This document shows positions 49,501 through 61,004 of a stretch of 64,000 nucleotides of DNA, piece after piece. The stretch lies in assembly GCA_031841125.1 (NCBI GenBank), contig CM063113.1, positions 39,896,197 to 39,960,196 on the forward strand, in the 5' to 3' direction. The number at the start of each line of letters is the position of its first letter. The first letter of the stretch is position 1. Under the pieces are notes generated by a model. That model was not told where the DNA came from, made no database searches, and saw only the letters and a list, made by a program, of their open reading frames with translations. The position numbers were made by a program, and so were the translations under genes. Source of the stretch: Acanthococcus lagerstroemiae. Its lineage: Eukaryota > Arthropoda > Insecta > Hemiptera > Eriococcidae.

Positions 49501-52500
49501 CAATTTTTCCAACTTTTTTGGGTGTATCTCGGGAACGAAGGGTCGCCGCCAAATTGGAACAACGAATTCGAACTCAGCGTGAAAAATTGAGTAAGAAACA
49601 CTCATTAATTCGAAATTTTCGAATTTCTCAAATTTTGAAAATTTCTCCATACTATACATCATGTGTTTTTTCGGGCGAAAAAATTTTCGGAGAGCTACGG
49701 CGTCGGCGCTGGCGCTTATTACTCAATTTTTCGAGACGAATTCAAATCCGTTGTCAAAATTGAGCTAGAGTCATTTTTTGACCCAAATTGATCAATTTTT
49801 CCAACTTTTTTGGGTGTATCTCGGGAACGAAGGGTCGCCGCCAAATTGGAACAACGAATTCGAACTCAGCGTGAAAAATTGAGTAAGAAACACTCATTAA
49901 TTCGAAATTTTCGAATTTCTCAAATTTCTCCATACTATACGTCATGTGTTTTTTCGGGCGAAAACATTTTCGGAGAGCTACGGCGTCGGCGCTGGCGCTT
50001 ATTACTCAATTTTTCGAGACGAATTCAAATCCGTTGTCCAAAATTGAGCTAGAGTCATTTTTTGACCCAAATTGATCAATTTTTCCAACTTTTTTGGGTG
50101 TATCTCGGGAACGAAGGGTCGCCGCCAAATTGGAACAACGAATTCGAACTCAGCGTGAAAAATTGAGTAAGAAACACTCATTAATTCGAAATTTTCGAAT
50201 TTCTCAAATTTTGAAAATTTCTCCATACTATATCATGTGTTTTTTCGGGCGAAAAAATTTTCGGAGAGCTACGGCGTCGGCGCTGGCGCTTATTACTCTC
50301 AATTTTTCGAGACGAATTCAAATCCGTTGTCAAAATTGAGCTAGAGTCATTTTTTGACCCAAATTGATCAATTTTTCCAACTTTTTTGGGTGTATCTCGT
50401 GAACGAAGGGTCGCCGCCAAATTGGAACAACGAATTCGAACTCAGCGTGAAAAAATTGAGTAAGAAACACTCATTAATTCGAAATTTTCGAATTTTCTTT
50501 TGAAAATTTCTCCATACTATACATCATGTGTTTTTTCGGGCGAAAAAATTTTCGGAGAGCTACGGCGTCGGCGCTGGCGCTTATTACTCAATTTTTCGAG
50601 ACGAATTCAAATCCGTTGTCAAAATTGAGCTAGAGTCATTTTTTGACCCAAATTGATCAACTTTTCCAACTTTTCTGGTGTATCTCGGGAACGAAGGGTC
50701 GCCGCCAAATTGGAACAACGAATTCGAACTCAGCGTGAAAAATTGAGTAAGAAACACTCATTAATTCGAAATTTTCGGTATTTCTCAAATTTTGAAAATT
50801 TCTCCATACTACATCATGTGTTTTTTCGGGCGAAAAAATTTTCGGAGAACTACGGCGTCGGCGCTGGCGCTTATTACTCAATTTTTCGAGACGAATTCAA
50901 ATCCGTTGCCAAAATTGAGCTAGAGTCATTTTTTGACCCAAATTGATCAATTTTCAATTTTTCCAACTTTTTTGGGTGTATCTCGGGAACGAAGGGTCGC
51001 CGCCAAATTGGAACAACGAATTCGAACTCAGCGTGAAAAATTGAGTAAGAAACACTCATTAATTCGAAATTTTCGGTATTTCTCAAATTTTGAAAATTTC
51101 TCCAAACTACATCATGTGTTTTTTCGGGCGAAAAAATTTTCGGAGAACTACGGCGTCGGCGCTGGCGCTTATTACTCAATTTTTCGAGACGAATTCAAAT
51201 CCGTTGTCAAAATTGAGCTAGAGTCATTTTTTGACCCAAATTGATCAATTTTTCCAACTTTTTTGGGTGTATCTCGTGAACGAAGGGTCGCCGCCAAATT
51301 GGAACAACGAATTCGAACTCAGCGTGAAAAATTGTGTAAGAAACACTCATTAATTCGAAATTTTCGAATTTCTCAAATTTCTCCATACTATACTTCATGT
51401 GTTTTTTCGGGCGAAAAAATTTTCGGAGAGCTACGGCGTCGGCGCTGGCGCTTATTACTCAATTTTTCGAGACGAATTCAAATCCGTTGCCAAAATTGAG
51501 CTAGAGTCATTTTTTGACCCAAATTGATCAATTTTTCCAACTTTTTTGGGTGTATCTCGGGAACGAAGGGTCGCCGCCAAATTGGAACAACGAATTCGAA
51601 CTCAGCGTGAAAAATTGAGTAAGAAACACTCATTAATTCGAAATTTTCGAATTTCTCAAATTTTGAAAATTTCTCCATACTATACATCATGTGTTTTTTC
51701 GGGCGAAAAAATTTTCGGAGAGCTACGGCGTCGGCGCTGGCGCTTATTACTCAATTTTTCGAGACGAATTCAAATCCGTTGTCAAAATTGGGCTAGAGTC
51801 ATTTTTTGACCCAAATTGATCAATTTTTCCAACTTTTTTGGGTGTATCTCGGGAACGAAGGGTCGCCGCCAAATTGGAACAACGAATTCGAACTCAGCGT
51901 GAAAAATTGAGTAAGAAACACTCATTAATTCGAAATTTTCGAATTTCAAAATTTTGAAAATTTCTCCATACTATACATCATCATGTGTTTTTTCGGGCGA
52001 AAAAATTTTCGGAGAGCTACGGCGTCGGCGCTGGCGCTTATTACTCAATTTTTCGAGACGAATTCAAATCCGTTGTCAAAATTGGGCTAGAGTCATTTTT
52101 TGACCCAAATTGATCAATTTTTCCAACTTTTTTGGGTGTATCTCGTGAACGAAGGGTCGCCGCCAAATTGGAACAACGAATTCGAACTCAGCGTGAAAAA
52201 TTGAGTAAGAAACACTCATTAATTCGAAATTTTCGAATTTTGAAATTAAATTTTGAAAATTTCTCCATACTATACATCATGTGTTTTTTCGGGCGAAAAA
52301 ATTTTCGGAGAGCTACGGCGTCGGCGCTGGCGCTTATTACTCAATTTTTCGAGACGAATTCAAATCCGTTGTCAAAATTGAGCTAGAGTCATTTTTTGAC
52401 CCAAATTGATCAATTTTTCCAACTTTTTTGGGTGTATCTCGGGAACGAAGGGTCGCCGCCAAATTGGAACAACGAATTCGAACTCAGCGTGAAAAATTGA

Positions 52501-54720
52501 GTAAGAAACACTCATTAATTCGAAATTTTCGAATTTCTCAAATTTTGAAAATTTCTCCATACTATACATCATGTGTTTTTTCGGGCGAAAAAATTTTCGG
52601 AGAGCTACGGCGTCGGCGCTGGCGCTTATTACTCAATTTTTCGAGACGAATTCAAATCCGTTGTCAAAATTGAGCTAGAGTCATTTTTTGACCCAAATTG
52701 ATCAATTTTTCCAACTTTTTTGGGTGTATCTCGGGAACGAAGGGTCGCCGCCAAATTGGAACAACGAATTCGAACTCAGCGTGAAAAATTGAGTAAGAAA
52801 CACTCATTAATTCGAAATTTTCGAATTTCTCAAATTTTGAAAATTTCTCCCATACACATCATGTGTTTTTTCGGGCGAAAAAATTTTCGGAGAGCTACGG
52901 CGTCGGCGCTGGCGCTTATTACTCAATTTTTCGAGACGAATTCAAATCCGTTGTCAAAATTGGGCTAGAGTCATTTTTTGACCCAAATTGATCAATTTTT
53001 CCAACTTTTTTGGGTGTATCTCGGGAACGAAGGGTCGCCGCCAAATTGGAACAACGAATTCGAACTCAGCGTGAAAAATTGAGTAAAAACACTCATTAAT
53101 TCGAAATTTTCGAATTTTCAAAATTTTGAAAATTTCTCCATACTATACATCATGTGTTTTTTCGGGCGAAAAAATTTTCGGAGAGCTACGGCGTCGGCGC
53201 TGGCGCTTATTACTCAATTTTTCGAGACGAATTCAAATCCGTTGTCAAAATTGAGCTAGAGTCATTTTTGACCCAAATTGATCAATTTTTCCAACTTTTT
53301 TGGGTGTATCTCGGAACGAAGGGTCGCCGCCAAATTGGAACAACGAATTCGAACTCAGCGTGAAAAATTGAGTAAGAAACACTCATTAATTCGAAATTTT
53401 CGAATTTCTCAAATTTTGAAAATTTCTCCATACTATACATCATGTGTTTTTTCGGGCGAAAAAATTTTCGGAGAGCTACGGCGTCGGCGCTGGCGCTTAT
53501 TACTCAATTTTTCGAGACGAATTCAAATCCGTTGTCAAAATTGAGCTAGAGTCATTTTTTGACCCAAATTGATCAATTTTTCCAACTTTTTTGGGTGTAT
53601 CTCGGGAACGAAGGTCGCCGCCAAATTGGAACAACGAATTCGAACTCAGCGTGAAAAATTGAGTAAGAAACACTCATTAATTCGAAATTTTCGAATTTCT
53701 CAAATTTTGAAAATTTCTCCATACTATACATCATGTGTTTTTTTCGGCGAAAAAATTTTCGGAGAGCTACGGCGTCGGCGCTGGCGCTTATTACTCAATT
53801 TTTCGAGACGAATTCAAATCCGTTGTCAAAATTGGGCTAGAGTCATTTTTTGACCCAAATTGATCAATTTTTCCAACTTTTTTGGTGTATCTCGGAACGA
53901 CGGGTCGCCGCCAAATTGGAACAACGAATTCGAACTCAGCGTGAAAAATTGAGTAAGAAACACTCATTAATTCGAAATTTTCGAATTTCTCAATTTTGAA
54001 AATTTCTCCATACTATACATCATGTGTTTTTCGGGCGAAAAAATTTTCGGAGAGCTACGGCGTCGGCGCTGGCGCTTATTACTCAATTTTTCGAGACGAA
54101 TTCAAATCCGTTGTCAAAATTGAGCTAGAGTCATTTTTTGACCCAAATTGATCAATTTTTCCAACTTTTTTGGTGTATCCGGGAACGAAGGGTCGCCGCC
54201 AAATTGGAACAACGAATTCGAACTCAGCGTGAAAAATTGAGTAAGAAACACTCATTAATTCGAAATTTCGAATTTTGAAAATTTTGAAAATTTTCCAATT
54301 TCTCCATACTATACATCATGTGTTTTTTCGGGCGAAAAAATTTTCGGAGAGCTACGGCGTCGGCGCTGGCGCTTATTACTCAATTTTTCGAGACGAATTC
54401 AAATCCGTTGTCAAAATTGAGCTAGAGTCATTTTTTGACCAAATTGATCAATTTTTCCAACTTTTTTGGGTGTATCTCGGGAACGAAGGGTCGCCGCCAA
54501 ATTGGAACAACGAATTCGAACTCAGCGTGAAAAATTGAGTAAGAAACACTCATTAATTCGAAATTTTCGAATTTTCAAAATTTTGAAAATTTCTCCATAC
54601 TATACATCTCATGTGTTTTTTTCGGGCGAAAAAATTTTCGGAGAGCTACGGCGTCGGCGCTGGCGCTTATTACTCAATTTTTCGAGACGAATTCAAATCC
54701 GTTGTCAAAATTGAGCTAGA
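19503..54720 (+). repeat. Tandem satellite array, ~290-bp monomer, about 120 copies
   Basis: About 35.2 kb of head-to-tail monomers, mostly 284-301 bp. A representative monomer is 45421-45710. It has these parts in order: TTTTTTGACCC and AATTGATCAATT; GGGTGTATCTCGGGAACGAA and GGGTCGCCGCC; GAATTCGAACTCAGCGTG and AAAAATTGAGTAA; a length-variable TTTTGAAAATTTT zone; TTTCTCCATACTATACATCA; TTTTTTCGGGCGAAAAAA; GGAGAGCTACGGCGTCGGCG; CTCAATTTTTCGAGACGAAT. Copies differ by a few percent by eye, so the array is recently homogenised. The first forward unit is degenerate. The right end is cut by the N run. Short open frames recur in every copy on both strands and are not treated as genes. Confidence 0.97.
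19624..26100 (+). repeat. Higher-order duplication inside the satellite
   Basis: Monomer variants recur in the same order at a fixed offset. The GAGACACTC variant is at 19,932 and 23,164; the ATTACTTCGATACTTTCG variant at about 20,610 and 23,845; the AAATTGTGTAAG variant at 20,815 and 24,053; and the variant with an extra CAATTTTCAATTTTTCC at 21,066 and 24,304. Offsets are 3,232-3,238 bp, about 11 monomers. Within the second block a 3-monomer unit of 874 bp is repeated again (24,053 to 24,927; 24,304 to 25,178). The CAACAAATTCG variant then reappears at 21,397 and 25,509 (4,112 bp, equal to 3,238 plus 874). Confidence 0.75.
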
Positions 54721-55220
54721 NNNNNNNNNNNNNNNNNNNNNNNNNNNNNNNNNNNNNNNNNNNNNNNNNNNNNNNNNNNNNNNNNNNNNNNNNNNNNNNN
54801 NNNNNNNNNNNNNNNNNNNNNNNNNNNNNNNNNNNNNNNNNNNNNNNNNNNNNNNNNNNNNNNNNNNNNNNNNNNNNNNNNNNNNNNNNNNNNNNNNNNN
54901 NNNNNNNNNNNNNNNNNNNNNNNNNNNNNNNNNNNNNNNNNNNNNNNNNNNNNNNNNNNNNNNNNNNNNNNNNNNNNNNNNNNNNNNNNNNNNNNNNNNN
55001 NNNNNNNNNNNNNNNNNNNNNNNNNNNNNNNNNNNNNNNNNNNNNNNNNNNNNNNNNNNNNNNNNNNNNNNNNNNNNNNNNNNNNNNNNNNNNNNNNNNN
55101 NNNNNNNNNNNNNNNNNNNNNNNNNNNNNNNNNNNNNNNNNNNNNNNNNNNNNNNNNNNNNNNNNNNNNNNNNNNNNNNNNNNNNNNNNNNNNNNNNNNN
55201 NNNNNNNNNNNNNNNNNNNN
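54721..55220. other. Assembly gap of 500 N
   Basis: Exactly 500 N, a common placeholder for a gap of unknown size. It begins inside a satellite monomer and ends in unrelated sequence, so the array's right edge and length are not resolved. Reading frames that cross it have no meaning. Confidence 0.98.
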
Positions 55221-56310
55221 GGTCGCGTATCGATAATGATATTTCGAACCTGCAACAAAAATGATAACAGCACCGTTTATCCGATACGTAGAATACAGTA
55301 AAATTCGAGTATGTAAAATTAAATACGTAATTATTTGGCGATAGCATCAACTGAACGGAGCCACACCACATCACGTTCAACTGGTTTGATGCAAGACAAT
55401 CGATCAATTTTAAATATTAATTATATCTATAAAATGACTATTTCTTTTAAAGTTTTGGTTAAACATTTGAATTCCGCTCCAACTTTACGCAATTAGCGCA
55501 CGAAAATCCACAGTTTATCAATAATTCTAATAATTAATTTTCATCATTTTCATAAATATACCAATTTAAATACAGAATGTAAAGAAATTTCAAATATTGT
55601 TTTGATAGTTTGTATTACCATTATTTTTTATGATTTATGTTAGTTTTCATTTATGCCAACCAAAAAACTAATCAGAAGTTAGAAAAATTATTCAATTTCT
55701 TAAGAAAATGATTTTTTTTTTTGGCAAACAAAGTGGGGGACCCAATGCGAATTTAATTTCAAAATTTTTGACCGATGGCACACATGTAGATCCTTACTGC
55801 AAGCTGTGTAAACGCGGCGAATGAAAACTCGCAAATCCATAGTGTTAACCAATATAGAGTGGAAGAAACAAGGAAGAAACATGATACGCGAATATGAGAA
55901 GCAGACTGTATACTTACTAGCGATGTAAAAAATGACATATGGCATGGCTTTTCCGAATACCGCTCGCACTGATCCAATCCATCCAACAATTTTAAAGTTA
56001 GCGAATCGTAATTATTTCGTAATATATCTAAAATCTAACAGAAAAATAAATAACCGATTAGGCGGCCCAGTCGAGATCAGTCAAGTTAGACTTATCGCAT
56101 TTAACGACTCTGTTTGCCAAAGCTTTGGTCTATTCGTATTCATTATCCTACTCAAGTATTCCCCTCTGCGTGTGCTACCTTGGCGTGGTGAGGGGGCTTC
56201 AAGAGAAACTAAAAGCACATAAGAGAAGGAAAACTCCGACAGATAAACCCTGCTGACAGCGAGAGGAAGCTACATCAGTATATTCCCCGGAGATGCGTCT
56301 CCACTACAAC
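55221..56310. other. Unrecognised sequence right of the gap
   Basis: AT-rich sequence with no satellite similarity and no recognised coding domain. CTACCTTGGCGTGGTGAGGG at about 56,167-56,186 resembles the conserved 5' region of some LINEs, but no following ORF supports that. Confidence 0.35.
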
Positions 56311-57080
56311 AATTGACGATGTCACTTCAAAAAGGGCTTATATTAGGTTTAGGCCGTTTTTACGGGGACGGCAGATTCGGGTTCAGCGTACAATTCTCCG
56401 TCAAATGAGGCCTTCCCTACCTCGCTACCTTGAAAAACCGTTGAGTTATGGCTGTTCGAAGTTTGAGAACTCTAACCACTCTGCGCCATCTTTACTACAC
56501 ACTATAATACACAAGCTGTTAAAACGCAACTTTACTCTCAGTTTGGCGTGGGTAAAGGAACACTTTAACAGGAGGTATTTAGAAAAGTGATTTTTCTAAG
56601 TTTCCCATAATTTTTCCGAGCATTTTATTTCACTGCATGGAGGAAATGTTGGTCACTTCGAAAAGGGTCTAAAAAATCCCAACTTCAGACTGCTGTAGAA
56701 AAAGAACACGCTGTGCTAGAGCACCTGGAAACAACCGAGTATGAACATCCGCCATCTTGAGTCCAACCGCGCCCCCGTCGATGCCGAATTGACTACTCGG
56801 TACGCTCCGCTAGCTCCGCATAGTCGGATTCGGCATCGACGGGCGCAGTTGGACTCAAGATGGCGGATGTCCATACTCAGTTGTTTCCAGGTGCTCTAGT
56901 TGTGCTACAGCGCTGCGGTAATTCCTTCGTGCAGTACAGGGTTACCTGTAACAATATTATAAACACGTTGAACATAAACATCTCATTGATACTACACGTT
57001 TTCCTTCCGGAACTTCGAACGCATTTTCTTCACGATTGCACAGTCTCAGTTAGGCCCTTTTTGAAGTGACATCGTCAATT
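56311..57080. mobile_element. Element bounded by a 26-bp perfect inverted repeat
   Basis: AATTGACGATGTCACTTCAA at 56,311, continuing AAAGGG to 56,336, is perfectly inverted at 57,055-57,080. The enclosed 718 bp has no recognised protein and contains the foldback at 56,716-56,899. It could be a non-autonomous DNA transposon. No target duplication was found next to it. Confidence 0.5.
56716..56899. mobile_element. Foldback element, intact ~184-bp palindrome
   Basis: The left arm is CTAGAGCACCTGGAAACAAC, then GAGTATG, ACATCCGCCATCTTGAGTCC and CGTCGATGCCGAATTGACTA. The right arm carries their complements, around a short centre CGGTACGCTCCGCTAGCTCC. This is the best-preserved member of the family with 6212-6392 and foldbacks A and B. 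Confidence 0.75.
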
Positions 57081-58120
57081 ATGATGGAAACTCACAAAGT
57101 AAATAATAATTCCGGACGTAAAAATCTTCCATTCGGATGGCCGAGCGGAGACTACCCAGTTAGAATCAGAATTGAGGCTCAAGTATGCGTAGTGCGCAAT
57201 ACGCGTGCACTTACCTCGTCTTCTGTAGGAGACGAAGAATGTTCTTCTATCCACTTTTCAATTTTCGGAGAAAAATGATTGATGATCGCTCTGTAACATG
57301 AATGAGTCAATAATTACGAAGAAAGGCTTATCCTTAAAAATACCTCACAATGAAGCAACGGTACGATTACGGATGCGGCCACCTTGCATTTCAAACTTAA
57401 ATCAGCCGGCCGTGGCTAGAAGAGCACCACATCCTTCTTCGGAAACCTTTATTCTTTTTTCTTTTTTTTTTCCCCTAGTAAATCAGACTTTACGCTTCAA
57501 GAAGTTAGAACCGTCTTCATGGAAAACTGTCGGCATATCGCAAAACAGATCGAGTTTGGTTTTGACATTTTTCGTGGAATGATTTTTAGTTGAATGCCAG
57601 AAAATTTTCTCATGTGGACGGTCGGTACCCCTCGCTCGTACATTACTCTTAGATTCAGAATTCAGACGCGTTAGTTACCTTCAGTAAGGCCTTATAACGA
57701 AAAGTTTCCAGGTCAGAGTCCCCGAGCTACCATAACAAAGGCGGAAAGTTGCGAATGATTGAACCAAGGCCAACCAGACTGACAGAAAGAGGGTCGCAAG
57801 GCTTCGGCACACAAAAATGCCAAAGCTGGAATTTGAGGCACGAGTGTCTCTTTTTCGACCAATCAGAACGCATAACAAAAAACAGACACGAGGAAAACAT
57901 GCTACGTGAGGAATTTTTATGATATCAAATGAATGAAGCCAAACATAATTCTGCCCCAAATCCCACAAGGCACACATTTGTGCCTTCGAAATACTGCCTC
58001 AAGTGCGGCTGTTTGTCAATCGGGCCAACAACTCTGAATAATTATCGACCCTTCGCGACGTTTTAAAATGCCGTTGTCAGAGAGGGCTGCACCGTTATCA
58101 TCGGCTTCCTATGTGGTCCG
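57081..58120. other. Unrecognised intergenic sequence
   Basis: No domain, RNA gene or clear element was recognised; open frames are short and without family resemblance. Confidence 0.4.
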
Positions 58121-58306
58121 TGTAAACGATGAAAGGACTGTATCACTGTGTGGGTATGGATTAGAGATGATTGGTATTAATCCGGGTGTGTCCTAAGTTT
58201 CGTGTCTTGGTCTGTGTAAACGATGAAAGGACTGTATCACTGTGTGGGTATGGATTAGAGATGATTGGTATTAATACCGAGTGTGTCCTAAGTTTCGTGT
58301 CTATGT
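58121..58306 (+). repeat. 93-bp tandem duplication
   Basis: TGTAAACGATGAAAGGACTG begins at 58,121 and again at 58,214. The two 93-bp copies are almost identical through TTGGTATTAAT and GTGTCCTAAGTTTCGTGTCT, differing at a few bases near the end. The high identity suggests a recent event. Confidence 0.8.
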
Positions 58307-59397
58307 TTAGGACGAAATATGTCGCAAGAAGAAGTTACTCAGCTGTTCAATTACATACCAAAAAACAACTATGAAGAGAAACATGATAATCTCAACACAA
58401 TGCAATCGAAACAAGCCAGAATGACATCCAAAAAAACTTAGCAGAAAAGGTTATTAAAGAAGTTGGAGAATCCATAAAAGTAATTCCCCTCTCGTCAACA
58501 TCATTATGCTAAAACTATCCGACCCTTGGCAAGTGAAGTCATTTATCAGTCAAAACCAGACTGACGAAATATTTGTCATAAGATTAGTGGAATGAAATGT
58601 ACATTTCCGGAAATTTATTTTTCTTTTATGAATGCGGTATCCCATACTTATTTTCAACAAATATCGGTTTTAAAATGTTATTTGTCAACTACAAACTATA
58701 AATTTCCATAATTTCATGTTTTAAACTTAAATGCAAGATGTTTCTTCATTCGAGTGCAATTTTTGAGCAATTTGTAATTGCAGTGGCCCAGTGGCGGCAC
58801 TTATACCGTTCATGTTTGTTTTTAGCATTGATTTGCTGTGTTTTGATTTTGATGAAATTTTTGTACACAGCTTTGGTAGGAAATTTCATTTTTTTCAACT
58901 ACACATAACTCAAAACACATGAAAATTTTGAATTTAAAAATTAAATTGAAATTTGAAAGAATTGCAAAGTGATAACACCGGCATCATATCTAAAAAAAAA
59001 AAAAAAAAAATAGAGAACCTAGCAAAATTATTATTTGCCAGGTGTTTACAAGCATTTCCTCATTACAAATGCAAATACTGCACTCGGGCGTAGTTTTGGT
59101 AAAAATTTATAAATTTCATAAATTTCCATGGAAATTTAAGGATTGGAAAGTTTCCGAAAGATTTCCGCAAAAATTTCCAGAAACTTTCAGTGGAAAATTT
59201 CCTTTCATCTCTAGTATGGATGTATGGTTTCAGGACTGTTACCCGAATCTAGTTTCTCCAAGAAGGTATTCTCCGGAAATTTTTTCCCCAAATCTACTTA
59301 TACCCGACACCCAATTTCCCGAAGCCATTTCCCTGGATTTTTTTGTTATGAACTACCAGGGTGCAGTAAAGACATTAAAAGTGTCATGTTCCTGTAG
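58307..59397. other. Unrecognised AT-rich sequence
   Basis: It contains an A18 run (58,992-59,009), an AAATTT-rich stretch at about 59,105-59,200, and a TACCCGACACCCAATTTCCC motif at about 59,304 that recurs at 59,949. No gene was recognised. Confidence 0.4.
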
Positions 59398-59885
59398 CAC
59401 ATGTTCCATCTACTTTTCGAAGTCTTCGTCCAAGATGCTCCAAATAAAATGTTGCCAGGATTGGAGTACTTCAAACAAACATACGTGCTTAGTCAACATG
59501 CCGGACGAGGGCGACGCCGACATGGACTACCGAAATACCCCACCCCCTTTATATTTTATCAGTATTCGGCTGTTTGCGCCAACTCTCAAAAGCGAACAAT
59601 GTTAGTGAGGGTTGGCACAACCGTTTCCGCGTAATTGTAACCAAACACCAACCCGATCAGTATTCGGCAATTATTGAACTCCAGAAGGAACAGGCCAATA
59701 CAGAAGTCAGCCTGGCCGAACTTAGCCTTGGCCGGCGAGTGACAAATTCGCCACGAACTAAGTGGTTGCAGCCGCAGACTCGATTGAGGTCAATCGTCTC
59801 GGAATATGAGTGAGTATGCGGCTAATGATGAACAAGTTGAATTTCTAAGAGCCTTGGCTCACACTATGCTGTTATCCCGATAATT
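59398..59885 (+). pseudogene. Decayed C-terminus of a MULE-like transposase
   Basis: Frame 1 (59,401-59,600) gives LLFEVFVQDAPNKMLPGLEY, then FKQTYV and GRGRRRHGLPKYPTPF. Frame 2 (59,574-59,813) gives KANNVSEGWHNRFRVIVTKH, then IIELQKEQANTEVSLAEL. Frame 3 (from 59,807) gives NDEQVEFLRALAHTMLL. The NN-x-x-EGWHNRF block followed by a helix ending KEQ is the mark of C-terminal regions of Mutator-like transposases common in arthropods. At least two frameshifts separate the parts and the catalytic core is absent. An FLYWCH-type host protein with a MULE-derived tail is the alternative. Confidence 0.6.
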
Positions 59886-59949
59886 GCAAATAAAACTGAA
59901 GATTTTTGGTCCCACGTTTCTAACTTTCAAAATAACGCTCTCCAGGAAC

Positions 59950-60047
59950 TACCCGACACCCATTTACCCGACAATACATTTCCTTCAATTTTTATTACTC
60001 GAAAAAACTGTCAGGCCTCGTAGTGTCGGGTAAATGGATGTCCGGGA
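59950..60047. repeat. Short palindromic repeat, possibly MULE terminal sequence
   Basis: ACCCGACACCCATTTACCCG (from 59,950) is inverted as GTGTCGGGTAAATGGATGTC up to 60,047, around an AT-rich loop. The same motif occurs singly at about 59,304. It lies just after the MULE-like fragment and may be that element's terminal repeat. Confidence 0.45.
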
Positions 60048-60299
60048 AATGACCTGTAAGGGAAACGGACTCAGGGGAAATAACCCAAAATCTGGATGCA
60101 TATCAAGGCTTGGTTTTTATAGTTGCAAATGCAAATCAATGTCGAACGAAAGCGACTAATAAAAAATAATAATTTGATAACAATCGTAACTCACCGGACA
60201 TTTATCAAGCTACCAACTATTTGGTCAATCACATCTTTGAAATCACCGTCGATCGAGGAATATTTGAGCGCTGTAAACACACGAATCGAATACAGTCAG

Positions 60300-60535
60300 A
60301 CGAAGAGACAAAAAAAGAAAGTAGGAGAAGGATAAAAAATAAAATGAAAAAGAAAGAAAGAGAAAGAAAAAAAAGAAGAAATAAAAGAGGAAAGAGAAAA
60401 TTAAGAATAAGAAGACAAAAAAGAAAAGGAAAAAGAAAAATGAAGAAAAAAAGTAAAAGGAGAAAAGGAAAAAAAGGAGATGAAAATAAAGAGAAAAAAA
60501 AAGAAGAAAGGAAGAAACATAGTAATATTTGAACT
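60300..60535 (+). repeat. Purine-rich (GA) low-complexity tract
   Basis: About 230 bp almost entirely of A and G on the + strand (AAAAGAAAG-type). It creates Lys/Arg/Glu-rich frames on + and Phe/Leu/Ser-rich frames on - that are compositional artefacts. Confidence 0.85.
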
Positions 60536-60971
60536 TTGATACGAAAATAATACGAAAACAAAAAATTACATATGAAGAAATATATAAAATGAAGTTTACT
60601 CACCGAGAGAATAGATATTTTCGAACACAGAATGCATTCTAATTATTTCGTAATATAACAGATCGTAGCTGCGAGGTGATGCCAGAAATGTATCACCGTA
60701 TGTAATGAAAAGATTGAAAATATTAATTATCTGCAACCAAAGACGGGCGGTCAATCGTATCGATAGATATGTGACGACAAAAAGGTCGGTACGAAAATTC
60801 TACAGTATACCTTAAAGTAATTATTAAGTATGGTACGCACTGCAAAACAGGAGTCGACAACCCACCGACAGTAGGCGCCTTCTCCACCACCGGTACCGTG
60901 TCCTCAAAAGAAGAAATGCCGAAATAAACAGAGAAAACTGACTTCAAAGGTTCGAATGGACTTGGGATGAA

Positions 60972-60973
60972 AT

Positions 60974-61004
<31 letters not shown>

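Noticed and set aside
19503..54720. Hundreds of recurring 60-136-residue reading frames on both strands (for example, those starting GVSRERRVAAKLEQ)
   Set aside because: They repeat because the DNA repeats. Frames exist on both strands, stop at the same TTTTTTGACCC or AATTGAG sites, shift with monomer indels and lack any known domain. No sign of selection on protein was seen.
19503..54720. CRISPR array
   Set aside because: Repeats are ~290 bp, contiguous and without unique spacers, in a eukaryotic setting.
54611..55407. Long frames of 185-245 residues crossing the N run
   Set aside because: They are open only because N cannot create stop codons.
58171..58374. 67-residue frame over the tandem duplication
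   Set aside because: It is opened by the duplicated sequence itself and has no family resemblance.
59042..59605. 187-residue frame
   Set aside because: The first half is AAATTTCC-type repeat translation, and the second half overlaps the MULE-like remnant in the wrong frame.
60221..60603. Lys/Arg-rich protein on + and Phe/Leu-rich membrane-like protein on -
   Set aside because: Both come from the GA-rich tract and have no domain or gene context.
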